Shown piece after piece: positions 13,345-24,050 of a DNA stretch of 64,000 bases; the stretch's first letter is position 1; each line of letters starts with the position of its first letter. Under the pieces are notes generated by a model. It worked only from the letters and a program-made list of their open reading frames with translations, made no database searches and was not told the DNA's origin. The stretch covers positions 815,001 to 879,000 of the forward strand of contig CAHIKZ030000840.1 in the NCBI GenBank assembly GCA_903632075.3, written 5' to 3'. The position numbers and the translations under genes were made by a program. Origin of the DNA: Acanthosepion pharaonis. Its lineage: Eukaryota > Mollusca > Cephalopoda > Sepiida > Sepiidae.

Positions 13345-14039
13345 TATTTAGAATTATCGAGGAACCTCCGACGCCTACAAACCCACGCCGGTTTTGGTCG
13401 GCGTCCATATAAGCAAAGTCGCAGCGAGCAGAAATGAGTTACGTTCGGACTCCGGTTTCCCAAAGTCAGTCTCCAGTGCTCAGTTGAAGCAGGCCTCGCA
13501 TCAGCTAACTAAGATTCGCGCAATTTCCGGACTCATCTTCAATCCAAGAACAACTTGTTTTGAAGAGCGACTTAGATCCATACCACCAAAATAAGTTTTT
13601 CGACTTTCACCTGAAGACACACCAAGAACCAATTTCTTAAAGAGCAGACAACTTGAAGTGTTAAAACTCGCCTAACGGAAAACAACGTGTCACAATCCAT
13701 AGAACGGGTCGGGAGATAGACGCAGTCCTATGTAGCCAGCAACTAGACATAAAGTATTGTTATCCTTTTTTTTCTGATACCTTGAACTTTTGAGTTATCA
13801 TTTTATTTCTTTTATACATATTTGTGCGATACCACCCTCGCTTGGACCCAACTTGCATTACGACCCTGACGACTGATTGATTTCGTCTGCCTAAGATCAA
13901 TTCACAACGTGGGTAGGCAGACTGGAGATCAACGCAGTTACTTTGGTAACCAGACGTTGGAAGTGAGTTGGGAACGACGAGGCTGATATCGAATCTAACC
14001 AGATTCCCATCCAAATCACCAAAAGGTTAGAACGTCACA
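13345..14039 (+). mobile_element. Possible LTR 3' portion plus primer-binding-like site
   Basis: A TATA-like CATATAAG at about 13407 is followed by GC-richer transcribed-looking sequence that ends ...CGTCACA. It is then followed by TTTGGGTGCCGCGACC, which resembles the TGGTGCCG-type primer-binding context of BEL/Pao retrotransposons. No LTR start, target duplication or second LTR was found and no gag/pol follows. This is a weak inference. Confidence 0.2.
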
Positions 14040-14169
14040 TTTGGGTGCCGCGACCGATACCAAGCCAGTTGGTCGTCACAGGACGGAACAACACGACTGA
14101 CGCAAACAGGCGGACGTCACGTTTGGAGCGGCGACACCCGAACGAAGCAGCGAGGAGCGAGCGAAGGCT

Positions 14170-14585
14170 GTTTAGGGACGTCACACATATATATGCCCAC
14201 ATGTGCGTGCATGCAAAAAACATATCAATATTCATACGTAATTATATTATTATATCTATATTCTCCCATATTATATATATGAACTCACAAATTCTTATAT
14301 ATATACATACATACATACATACATACACAGATTACCCGCCATCCTATATCTATGGCACGACATACATGTACCCATCTATATATACACACCCACACTCACA
14401 CATACATATATAGAAATTATAAAAAATTATATAAACACACATCCACACATATACATGTACCCACATACCCACACACATACATATATACACCCATATATAC
14501 ATACAACTACATATATTTTTACAAAAAAAACACGATCACCTATATACATACAAGTATATATACATACATATCCATATCAATACCC
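14170..14585. repeat. CATA/ATAC low-complexity block
   Basis: CATA-, ATAC- and CACA-rich simple sequence, interrupted by short unique stretches. Confidence 0.85.
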
Positions 14586-14898
14586 ACCCATTTATTGATT
14601 AACTTAATTAAATCTTGTTCAAAAGGTTCTAATAATTTATTGCTTGGTGGAGTGTTTTGAGATTTCAAGTAAAAAGCGTCATTAAGTTTTGTGGGTTTTT
14701 TGGGGGGATTAAAATGGAAGTAAATTTTCCACCTCATTCTTTTGATGACGGCAATGATTTTTCCGTCAAAGACATGGTGAAAGATTCAATAGTAGGGTAA
14801 AGAATGTTTTTGAGTGAGTAGTCCGGTGTAAATTTATCCATTTTAGATGGGAGGTAATCCAAAGAGTGCTTAACTTATATTATAAGGAGCTAATATTT

Positions 14899-15063
14899 AG
14901 CTTATGAAAAACTAGGTAATCCGTATGGGTAGACCCAAGGAGGATAAAATCCAGAGAGCTCAATGTAAATCCAGAGCAAATAATCTAAATAAAAACAGAC
15001 CACTTTAAGGTTCCATGTAATAAATTATTTCACCACAGCCCTTTTAAAGGACTGCGGATCATC

Positions 15064-15067
<4 letters not shown>
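14899..15067 (-). repeat. 168-bp repeat, copy 2, retroelement terminus
   Basis: Second copy of the 10740 repeat. The minus-strand CTGATGA is at 15065-15059 and GAAA at 15031-15028. The intervening stem (GCAGUCC with GGGCUGU) keeps pairing despite the A-to-G change relative to copy 1. Here the AT tract follows the CTGATGA end, whereas in copy 1 it precedes the other end. Confidence 0.75.

Positions 15068-15123
<56 letters not shown>
15068..15123. repeat. (AT)n microsatellite
   Basis: AT run abutting the end of the 168-bp repeat. Confidence 0.95.
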
Positions 15124-15128
<5 letters not shown>

Positions 15129-15464
15129 TACAAATAAAATCTTTGTTACTTGGCTGACTGGTGCTCATTATCCCAACTCTACTTTTTCGTAGACGAACCC
15201 TCACGGTTATCACTCTATGCACTCATCAGGCGGTATTAGCAATTATATACTACTAATAAATAAAGCGTGTGTGTGTGTGTGTGTTAAATTTTGTCACATA
15301 GATGATTGATGTTACCTTTAACATCCCGACTCCAGAGTTTCGTAGGCGGACCTGTTTGTTCACTCTTCAGCGGGTATCAGAAATGTTTGTATGTATACAT
15401 TGGAACCTCGATTTACGAACAATTAAACTTATGAAAAAATCGTCATACGAACAAAAATTTATCA

Positions 15465-15502
<38 letters not shown>

Positions 15503-15764
15503 TCTGTTCATATCTATCTATATCTATCTATCTCAGTCTGTTAGTCAAAAGCAAAACTGCTCCCTATTACTCATCACAGAGAACCATCCCTGTCTCCCAT
15601 TAGAATCTCTGACGCTCAACTCTACGAGAGCTCCTCTTTGCTGACTGCTCAACCTCACATTGACTGCTGACCTAAGATAGAACAAATACATTGAGTCAAT
15701 ACCTTCGTCCACCGCAAGGAAAGTTGGTTCCCTGTGGCGCACCAGGAAATTTTTCTCCCCGGAA

Positions 15765-16339
15765 TCGATCCTTCAGATCTATAAATCAACAATTCGCCCT
15801 TGCATGGAGGATTGCTGTCATATATGGTCTGGAGACCCTTCTGTTTGCCTCGGGGTTCTTGATAAGCTCCAGAGGCGGATATGCAATATAATTGGCCCTG
15901 TTCTGGCATCTCGTCTACAGTCACTCTCTCACAGACGCGCCGTCGCCTCCCTCTGTCTTTTTTTACAAATACTTTCATGGTAACTGCTCCGATGAGCTGC
16001 TTTCGCTGGTTCCCAGACTTCATGAATTTAAGCGTTCTACTAGACTGGCATCTCGCTCTCACCCTTTCACTGTCGAAACTGTTAAATGTAGCCGTCTCTT
16101 CTACTCCAATAGCTTCATATCTCGCACCTCTCGCCTGTGGAACTCCCTCCCCTTTTCTTGTTTCCCTGATAGCTCTAATCTCCAACTATTCAAATGTAAT
16201 GTCAATCGACGTCTCCAAATGCCCGGATCTATCCGCTATTCTTCTCTTCATCCTTTCCTATATCACTCCTTGGTCTCACTCCAACTCTCTGTAGCCCTTT
16301 GCGTGCTAGTGGCTTCCTGCGTTGCTTGGGGTGAAACGC

Positions 16340-16341
<2 letters not shown>
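15765..16341 (+). pseudogene. LINE 3' end, C-terminal part of ORF2 (family 2)
   Basis: Sense reading gives a LINE C-terminus. Near 15810-15900 it reads CCHIWSGDPS, then LDKLQRRICNIIGPVLASRLQSLSHRR. After a frameshift it reads YKYFHGNCSDELLSLVPRLHEFK, RLASRSHPFTVETVK, FYSNSFISRTSRLWNSLP and FKCNVNRRL up to about 16225. The 3' UTR ends GCTTGGGGTGAAACGCTTA and runs straight into (AT)n. The catalytic domains are missing, so this is a typical 5'-truncated insertion. A 176-codon open frame on the opposite strand is only its antisense shadow. The same family occurs at 26880 and 27633. Confidence 0.9.

Positions 16342-16391
<50 letters not shown>
16341..16391. repeat. (AT)n at LINE 3' terminus
   Basis: Begins directly after the LINE 3' end GAAACGCTTA. 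Confidence 0.95.
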
Positions 16392-16393
<2 letters not shown>

Positions 16394-16413
16394 GAGGATC
16401 AGCAAAACCTTGT

Positions 16414-16560
16414 AGAATTCCAGTCGTGTTTGTTAGATTCACCCGGGTAAGGTACTAATCCATCACCCTATGGATTAATAGCAGGACAAACTGGATGGAA
16501 AAGGCAAAAGATAAACACTGAATTCGAACCAACCTGAAGAAAGATGGCTGCGTCAGGCTA
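16414..16560 (+). repeat. Partial SINE (family S)
   Basis: Shares the post-head block 'taatccatc.ccctatggattaatagcaggac' with elements at 56280 and 63655. The tRNA-like head is largely missing here. Functionless decayed copy. Confidence 0.5.
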
Positions 16561-16907
16561 AGATGGCCAAGAAACAGCACTGGCGAAACGGCAGCAGTAA
16601 ATGTTGTGTCCCCCCACCTAACCACCCACTATTCTAGTGGCTACGGGACTCGTGTTTGTCTCTCATGTATTGTTGTCACAAAGTCTAACGTCTGAGGCCA
16701 GTAAATGTACTTAGACGTCACTTGCCTCAGTGTCACATATTTTGAATTCAGAATTTTCATTCTCCTAGTTGCCGCTTGGGGTAAGAAAGTCTAGCCTACA
16801 TTATCATTTACTTAGAGATTCACGCGTTTTCAAAGTCATTGACGCGAAGAGAAGGAATTTAAATTCAACTTTCCGCACCAGTAACCGTTTCGCTGCCTGC
16901 ACATATA

Positions 16908-16944
16908 TTGTTAGATAGATACATAGATAGATAATGAACAGGCG

Positions 16945-16986
<42 letters not shown>

Positions 16987-17075
16987 TTGACAGAGGAAGA
17001 TAGTTATTGAACAAGCTAAGATAGATAGATAGATATGAAAAGATTGAAATAGATAGATGGATATGAACAGACTGT

Positions 17076-17127
<52 letters not shown>
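16908..17127. repeat. (GATA)n array with gaacag spacers
   Basis: GATA runs broken by gaacag..gaagata, tgacagaggaag and similar spacers, the same architecture as 3759-4051 and 54032-54512. Confidence 0.9.
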
Positions 17128-17234
17128 TTGACAGAGGGATCGATGAAAATATCATTGACGTCTCATTTTAACAGATATATTTACCAAAATTACACAAAAA
17201 TATCTTGAAATTCTAAAAAATAAAGTTATTCAAT

Positions 17235-17860
17235 AAAAATGCCATTGGCTTTAACCACGACCTCCAGAAGACTTCGGAATCTCCTGCAACTCTTCTGGAC
17301 GGTCTCCTTGTTTAAGTTGGCGAATGCTGCCATAATCCTTGCCTTCAGTTCATCTTTGGTGTTACAAGGAGTTTTGTTGGTCTCTTGCTCAAATATGCCC
17401 CACACATAATAATTGAGGGAGTTGCAGTCTGGAGAGTTAGGTGGCCGGATGTAAAGAGTGATGTAGTCGCATAAATTGTCTGACAGTCATGACTAGGTTC
17501 TCCTGCTTGTGTGGCATGGTGCAGAGTCCTGTTGCGAGACATGGGGTCTTCCAGCAGCCATCCTCTTGACTCAGGGCATCACTACCTCCTCAAGGCAATT
17601 GAAGTAGCTCTCCGTGTTGAGTCTGAGACCTTCAGCAACTAATTCGCGAGCTCTTTTCTTATCATAACGGTAAAAGTCAGTTTTCCGAGCTGCCGTATCT
17701 TCGCAATCACCATTAGACTCATCCAACTCTTTCCGAATCCTCTGCACACTCTTCAGATTGACACCAAAACATTCTGAAATGTTGGAGCTTCCGACACGAA
17801 TGCCAAGCAGTACAGCATGCCGTTGCCAAATTCCAAGTGAATTGCGTCATGGTGGTCTTT
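17235..17860 (-). pseudogene. Internally deleted mariner-type transposase
   Basis: The minus strand reads from about 17850 down. An N-terminal helix-turn-helix region (GIRVGSSNISECFGVN, then VQRIRKELDES) is followed by a jump to the C-terminal catalytic half. That half contains NTESYFNCLEEVV, QQDSAPCHTS (second catalytic Asp region), PPNSPDCNSLNYYVWG (third catalytic Asp region) and a terminus like RRFRSLLEVVVKANGIF. The stretch that should carry the first catalytic Asp is absent. Roughly half of a normal ~340-residue protein is left, with frameshifts. The deletion shape is typical of non-autonomous mariner derivatives. Terminal inverted repeats were not resolved. Confidence 0.85.
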
Positions 17861-18075
17861 TTCTCATAGACGGTGCCCAACTGACCATACTATAGTGTGC
17901 AATTGACAAAATCAAAAACAAACAACGCGCATGCGCGAAATTAAAACATAAAATGGCGGCAATTTACCCATTGCACGTTGTATCTGGATATATGTATGTA
18001 TGTTTGTATATACGTATAGATTTGCTCACATCTATCCATATCAGTCTCTTGAAATTTATATATCAAACTCACCTT

Positions 18076-18147
<72 letters not shown>

Positions 18148-18160
18148 TGAGAAAGAGAGA
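17861..18160. other. Mariner flank plus (AC)n(GATA)n microsatellite
   Basis: About 140 bp of 5' flank of the transposase, containing the self-complementary GCGCATGCGC, leads into simple sequence. (AC)n occupies 18075-18100 and (GATA)n 18100-18147. Confidence 0.6.
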
Positions 18161-18419
18161 GAGAGTGAGAGAGAGATAATATGCCGGTGAAAGATGTTCG
18201 AGAGATAAAAAATATTTTCGATAATAAGACTAATAATATTTATTATATATTAGTCAGTTTTTTTTGTCCATATCGAAGCATGATAAGAAAAATGTTAAAT
18301 ATCAGAATTTTCGGACACGCCTGTGACCTTTTTCCACGAGACGAGAAACAGAAAATGAAAAATTACGTAAGGGTTTTCTAGGGAATTTTTTTTGTAAGAA
18401 GCATATGTGGACAATCTTT

Positions 18420-18466
18420 CTTTGCTATAGACACACACGCACACACATACACACACACACTCACAA

Positions 18467-18498
<32 letters not shown>

Positions 18499-18500
18499 GT
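18420..18500. repeat. (AC)n microsatellite
   Basis: Imperfect AC run followed by a short AT run. Confidence 0.9.
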
Positions 18501-18579
18501 GTGTATAGCAAACATTAAAATATATTTTTACCTTATATATATATAGATAGAAAGATAGATAGATATATAAGGTAAAAAT

Positions 18580-18720
18580 ATATATTTAATGTTTGATATA
18601 CTTATGGATGAAAGTGTACAATATCAGCGATAGAGCGTATGTAATTATAAAATTTCCATAGCAGTCAACACCCAACGCGGCAACAGTGTGTTTCATGCTT
18701 AAACGCTATCGTCAGGTCAT
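18580..18720 (-). repeat. Foldback-family arm with hammerhead-like core
   Basis: 'aatatcagcgatagagcgtatgta' and 'agtcaacacccaacgcggcaacagtgtgtttcatgc' match the family. On the minus strand CUGACGA is followed by a GC/GC mini-stem, GAAAC, a five-base loop and GUU. The first base pair of stem I forms but the second does not. It ends at (AT)n. Confidence 0.55.
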
Positions 18721-18792
18721 ATATATATATATATATATATATATAAACACATACACACATTATATATATATAATGTGTACGTATGTGTACTC

Positions 18793-18852
<60 letters not shown>

Positions 18853-18928
18853 TCTGTTTATGTCTCTTTCATTCCCCTTCTTTCTCTGTTTTTATAGATG
18901 TATGTGCGTTCATTTGAACAGTTACATA

Positions 18929-18992
<64 letters not shown>
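18719..18992. repeat. Microsatellite cluster (AT), (CTAT), (AT)(AG)
   Basis: Runs at about 18719-18745, 18796-18852 and 18930-18992. Intervening sequence is unique but short. Confidence 0.9.
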
Positions 18993-18996
<4 letters not shown>

Positions 18997-18999
18997 AAA

Positions 19000-19970
19000 C
19001 AGAAACAAATAAATAGCTATAGATAGATAGATAGATACAGATTTTAACCAGACAGCCAGGTTTTGCTACTGAGTACATTTTCACACGAACAACCCATGCG
19101 TAACCAAGAACATTTGGCCCTAAGCCTGATATTGAATCACTTTTAAGGATTGGTATTTTCCTAGCAACAATCGAGTGTCGATTGGACAAGAAAAGAGCTT
19201 AATGTACGAGATGTATAAAAAAAAAAAGCCATTTGATATGTACAGTTATGATGGATTTTGGTTACGGGTCAAAGGTGACGTGGTGTATTTCTTAGAATTT
19301 TTTCGCCTCATTGCGACGGTATTTTCTGCTGAACCCGCGACTACAGTGAAATGGTCGACTGCACATCTAGAGACTTATTCACCTCGCCGTTTTATATAGC
19401 AACTCAAGGGCCAAACAAGGAAGTTTATAATAAACAGATGCCATTATATTTCATTATATCTTGATACAAATAGGCTTCATTATTTGTTACTTTCTTTCGT
19501 TTTGTCTATACGGATGGCTGAGTTCTTAAAACTGACACCAGTATTGCACAGACCATGATTTCTTCTTTTTTTTAAAAAAAAAATCAACCAAATGTTAGAT
19601 GCTTACAGTCGACATTGTTATGATGAATGATGTGTGTTGTATGAATGGACTAGTAGGTGACGAATATCAGGAAAATAAAGCGGATAAATAACGAAAAGAG
19701 TCTAAGGTTGAGTTTTTCAGGGAAGCACCCACGCGGGAGTCTGTTTTATAAAATAGCAGATCTTAGGAGGAAGCTGAGTGAAATTTCGTTCTCACACATG
19801 GAACACTGGAGAAATATTGAAGATTCGACTCCTTCCAAATAGCTCGACGCCTGCGAATTGTAATGGACTTAACTGGTAGAATTCGAGAATGAAGCTTGTC
19901 TGAACCTTGGTAAAATTAACCATCTCCATATAGAAAACATTCAGCATTTACTGACTGAAAATTCGATTTT
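19000..19970. other. Spacer, no recognised feature
   Basis: Several short open frames on the plus strand (for example 19175-19399) lack any recognisable motif or codon bias. Nothing supportable. Confidence 0.4.
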
Positions 19971-19976
19971 ACTGTC

Positions 19977-20054
19977 CATTATTTACATTATTCGGACTAT
20001 TGTCCTCATCTTTGTCGCCATATTTATTACAACATTTCAGCCGTTGTACGCTCC
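19977..20054 (-). repeat. Inverted SINE tail (family A)
   Basis: The sequence is the reverse complement of the family A tail (GAAACGTTGTAATAAATATGG..., tagtccgaataatgtaaat). It sits directly against the head of the full plus-strand copy, so tail and head form an inverted arrangement able to fold with 20290-20350. Confidence 0.85.
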
Positions 20055-20370
20055 TCAAGGACACATGGCACAGTGGATAAAGGCGTTAGTTAGATCCAGT
20101 GACAGGACCCAAATAGTGTGAGTTCAATACCCGGTTAAGGCAGTGGAGAACTTTCAGAGGGAAATTAACAGGAGATAACTGATAACTGACATCCATTAAA
20201 CATGTCACGTGGAACTAGAACAGTATACCCCAGTGAGCGAAATAAATGATTCAGTTCGACATTCCAACCACCTGAAGAAGGCCGGAGCGTACAACGGTCG
20301 AAACGTTGTAATAAATATGGCGACAAAGATGAGCACAATAGTCCAAATAATGTAAATAGTGTACATAATA
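20055..20370 (+). repeat. tRNA-derived SINE, family A, full-length
   Basis: A-box-like TGGCACAGTGGATAAAGGCG at 20067-20086 and B-box-like GAGTTCAATACCC at 20120-20132 have tRNA spacing. A body follows, then CTGAAGAAGGCC..GGTCGAAACGTTG near 20272-20308. Other copies lie at 44581, 60863 and 60009, all on the minus strand. The CTGAAGA..GAAAC block can form a five-pair stem (GGCCG with CGGUC) and a short stem III before GUA, so it looks like a decayed hammerhead. Confidence 0.85.
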
Positions 20371-20605
20371 CCTCATCTCAGAAATATAGACAGATACTGA
20401 AAGGCCGAAACGTTGTAATAAATATGGCGACAAAGATGAAGACAATAGTCCGAATAATGTAAATAATGTACATCGTACCTCATCTCAGAAATATAGACAG
20501 ATACTGAAAGGCCGAAACGTTGTAATAAATATGGCGACAAAGATGAGGACAATAGTCCAAATAAATAGTGTACATAATACCTCATCTCAGAAATATAGAC
20601 AGATG
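20290..20605 (+). repeat. 107-bp tandem array of SINE tail
   Basis: CGAAACGTTGTAATAAATATGG recurs at 20299, 20406 and 20513, period 107. Each unit contains 'cctcatctcagaaatatagacagatactgaa'. Tail amplification follows the SINE body. Confidence 0.9.
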
Positions 20606-20609
20606 CGGT

Positions 20610-21045
20610 TTTACTTTTCTTAAATTATGTTTCTGAAAGCAGTTTTTCAGGAAAATAAATTTCTCCATTCTACTAAATGTTATAGCTCTTTCAATTATTA
20701 CGTCATTCGCGGAATAATGTCTGATTATAAAAGAAACATTTTTCTTTCTAATATATTATTGTAATAGTTGCAGTAAAATATATTACTTATTCATAATGAT
20801 TAAAGAGTCCTTTTTGTCAATCGTATATCAAACTTTTCTTTTTTCTTTTGCATGAGTTCAAGCTTGCTCATACTGTCGCCAACATTAACAGAGTTCGGGG
20901 TGAAGGATTATCGATGAGTATGGTCTGATTTCTGAAGATCTGAAATGATGATACGAGTCTTGAAGTTCAAGGTTGTATAGGACGTCCGTCACCAATTGAC
21001 ACGCATCATCTAAAAACACCGATCCAACAAAACCCACGAACTATT
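20610..21045. other. Spacer, no recognised feature
   Basis: AT-rich, no coding or RNA signal recognised. Confidence 0.35.
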
Positions 21046-21049
21046 TCTT

Positions 21050-21245
21050 TAAAAAAAAAAACCGCCTCGTTCTTGAACAGCTTAAGTTTATAGTGGTCGG
21101 AAAAACATCCTCTTGGGAGTCGGTTCCACAGAGCAGTCGCTCATGACAATAAGCTGCTCGAGTGGAACTTACTTCGCACCAAAGAGAATGTGGGTAGTTT
21201 CTTACAATGTGTGTATCATGGCGGGTCTTATTGACATTTGATTAA
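21050..21245 (-). pseudogene. LINE C-terminal fragment (family 1)
   Basis: The minus strand encodes VRSKFHSSSL..ATALWNRLPRGCFSDHYKLKLFKN, which matches the C-terminus of the LINE at 7439-8638. An interrupting A-run and missing upstream part mark a dead fragment. Confidence 0.7.
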
Positions 21246-21580
21246 TTCGCTACTCGATTGGTGATGAGGAAAACAGTCCGAACAATGTAAATAGTGTAAA
21301 TCTATTCTTGATAATGTACATTATCATTCATCTTAATGAGGAATCCATTTGCTGATCTTTGTAGAACTTTAGGGACATGTATATGATGTTTTTAATTATA
21401 ATGACAATGGTGAAATACAGGAAGCATCAGTTATACATTGATCGAACAGTTAATGTTATTGTTGACTGAAATAATAAAACATTTTTTGATCGAATAATGA
21501 CTTATGTTCAGAAATGAATCCTTTATGACTATCGTTAACGATCGGCTCAATATTTTGATCATGACTAAAGGACCAGAGGG

Positions 21581-22480
21581 TTTGGTTTGGTTTGTTTTAC
21601 GGCATATCAACACCTCAATGGGTTATTTAATGCCGACAAGATTTTTATTGCTGGTAATATTTTTTTTCAAAAATCCATTGGTGGTAATAACGTATTGCAG
21701 GTAATAATTTTTTCTTCAAAAACTCATCGTTCATTATTTCTTTGTTTTGTTTTATTTTACGGTTTATCAACCACAATGGGTTATTTAAAGCCGACAAAAT
21801 TTTATTACTGGTAATATTTTTTTTCAAAGGTATTGCTGGTAAAAAATTTTCCTTCAAAAATCTATTTCTGGTAATATTTTTTCTTCAAACTATTTGTAAT
21901 ATTTTTTTTATTTTCAAAAAATTATAGCTCGTAATATTTTTTTCAAAAATGTATTGCTGGTAATAATTGTTTTCTTCAAAAACTTATAGCTGGTAATAAT
22001 TTTTTACCAAGTATTTCTGGTCTTAAAACCTATTTTTACACTTTTATAGTGTTTTGTACCCAGATTAGGTGTTAACTATTTACCCATAACTGGGACCCTA
22101 ACAGATGCTACCACACCGGGTCAGGGTTGACCTGGGAACATCAGCAATTGAGACGTGGTTCCACGTTACTCAAAACCTCCCGATCAGAGGGCTTGCTATT
22201 GGACGTAGCTTATCGTATTCCCCAGGACGTAGATGTAGTTTATCGTCTTACCCAGGGCGCGGACGTAGTTTATCGTATTCCCCAGGACGCGAATGTAGTT
22301 TATCGTATTCCCCAGGACGCGGACGTAGTTTATCGTTTTCCCCAGGACGCGGAGGTAGTTTATCGTCTTACCCAGGACGGAAGGTACCTAAGACTTTCCG
22401 AAAACGAAACAGAAAATTATGGTGACTACCTGGTGATCTACCACCGATATTATCGACTAGAGCTTGCTGGAATCTAACCA
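21581..22480 (+). repeat. Composite repeat family E, copy 1
   Basis: Begins GGTTTGGTTTGTTTTACGG, then 'atatcaac.cctcaatgggttatttaatgccgacaa'. Next come irregular reiterations of 'attgctggtaatatttttttcaaaaa', then 'ctgggaccctaacagatgctaccacaccgggtcaggg' and a 30-bp minisatellite. Other copies lie at 41070, 49715 and 57228 (inverted). No catalytic coding capacity is visible. I could not assign a class. Confidence 0.75.
22200..22380 (+). repeat. 30-bp minisatellite, six exact-period copies
   Basis: AGTTTATCG recurs at 22207 (AGCTTATCG), 22237, 22267, 22297, 22327 and 22357. The unit is GGACGtAGTTTATCGTNTTNCCCA. The period divisible by three creates an apparent RS-rich protein (GRSLSYSPGR..), which is not evidence of coding. 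Confidence 0.95.
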
Positions 22481-22684
22481 AATGATCACTGTCGAAGTTT
22501 ACTACCAGCAACTGGATAAAATTCACATTCAGTTAAACAAATTACAATTGGTACCCGTTCGTTACTCAAAGAGATTCAATTCTGATTCATGGCAAAGCGT
22601 GGCCATGGTGTCACCACAGAAACTTACCGAATTGGGATACGAATTTTTTCCCACATCCATCATGTTTCCCTGACGAATACCTAA

Positions 22685-22686
<2 letters not shown>

Positions 22687-22717
<31 letters not shown>

Positions 22718-22797
22718 CAAGCGATCCTTCTTTCAGTCAAGTTTCATTGAATATGAGAGACAAGTGCTTTAAGTTTTTATACAATTTCTCATGTGAT

Positions 22798-22851
<54 letters not shown>
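22687..22851. repeat. Two (AT)n tracts
   Basis: AT runs at about 22687-22716 and 22799-22851 around an ~80-bp spacer. Confidence 0.9.
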
Positions 22852-22853
<2 letters not shown>

Positions 22854-22904
22854 TTAGAGATCTGTTTCGTCTTGGGGTCGTTAAAATTAACAACCCACTC
22901 CTTG

Positions 22905-23735
22905 TTTAGGATCAATAACTTCTTTGAATTTTATCAAGAACCTCTAAACATATAGCATCAGACCAGATGTGGCAGCGATATTCAAAGCATGGATGAACGT
23001 TAAACTTATGTAAGATAGATTCAGGAAAGAAAAATTGTCTAACATGACACAGTGAACTAACTTTCATAGCAGCAGACCTAGTAATGTATTCAATGTAATC
23101 TTTCCACTTCATGTCTGCAGAAAACATTAGCCCAAGGCGGCAAAATGAATCACTCTCCTGGAAGTTAACATCAGCCAAAAAAAATGGTTCTCTAAGACAA
23201 TTAAAAGAGCAGTTTTGTTTTTGGAGACATTAAAATTAACAAGATATTTCTTGTCCCACTTAACAACATATTGTAGGTCATTTTTGAGGTCGGCTGCCAA
23301 TTTGACCATATCAAACCAATCAGACTTATTATTAAGAGGTAGTAAATAAGTGTGTCATCCACATAGATACCAAGTTGAGAACTGATGACATCAGGAAGAT
23401 GAAAATTAGGAACAATCTCGGTCCAAGGATAGAGCCTAAAGAAGATTTGTATTAACACAAAAATATCTAAAAAAGTGGCTGTTTAAGACAACATTCACTT
23501 TGCAATTTGATAAGAAAGACTGAATCAGTTCAAAAATTTGTCCATAAATACTATAACCTTTCAACTTGTGAAGAAGGTGAGAATGTCAATTGCCTTTGAG
23601 ATATCCAAAGCAACAGCCCAAGCTTCACCATTTTTATGTAATGCCTGATACACTCTTTCAGCAATAATCATTAATACATCATCAGCTGACCTGGAGAAGT
23701 GAAAGCCACACTGCTTATCTGAAAGGGAGAAATTG
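22905..23735 (-). pseudogene. LINE reverse-transcriptase remnant, antisense
   Basis: On the minus strand, from about 23735 down, the order is: KQCGFHFSRSADDV and VYQALHKNGEAWAVALDISKAID (finger/palm start), then FLSNCKVNVVLN. The palm follows with LPDVISSQLGIYVDDT, with catalytic Asp pair codons at 23354-23365 and Val replacing the usual Ala. Then KWDKKYLVNFNVSK, the thumb ADMKWKDYIEYI and finally CFEYRCHIWSDA. Frameshifts separate the blocks. The last ~100 residues of the family are missing. No upstream endonuclease domain is present. Confidence 0.85.
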
Positions 23736-24050
23736 TCTAGTATAACAAAGTGAAGGTATAGTGAGTCGCTCTCCTGAAAGTTAGCATCAGTCTTGCTGAT
23801 GGAAGTCAAAAAGAGTTCTCTTAGATAATTAAAAGAAAGCAGTATCATTTTGAATGCATTAAAATTAACAAGCCATTCCTTGCCCCATTTAACAATAGAT
23901 TGTTGGTCATTTTTTAGATCAGCTGTCAATTTGACCTTATCGAACTGATCATACTTACTATTTAGACAAGAGGAAATAGTTTGTCCGAGTATATTTTTAT
24001 CATCTCTGATTACTATCAGTTGCATTAACGCTGTCAGTATCATAGAGAAA
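23735..24050 (-). pseudogene. Second LINE fragment upstream in tandem
   Basis: The minus strand encodes YDQFDKVKLTADLKNDQQ, IVKWGKEWLVNFNAFK and ANFQESDSLYLH. This is the region just after the palm, and it precedes the N-terminal reverse-transcriptase block of the neighbouring copy. Two truncated copies are therefore joined head-to-tail. The 160-codon ORF spanning the junction is chimeric, not a gene. Confidence 0.8.

Noticed and set aside
15655..16185. 176-codon minus-strand ORF
   Set aside because: It is the antisense of a well-recognised LINE C-terminus on the plus strand.
22105..22477. Two plus-strand ORFs with RS-like repeats
   Set aside because: Produced by a 30-bp minisatellite whose period is a multiple of three. 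Alternative frames are equally open.
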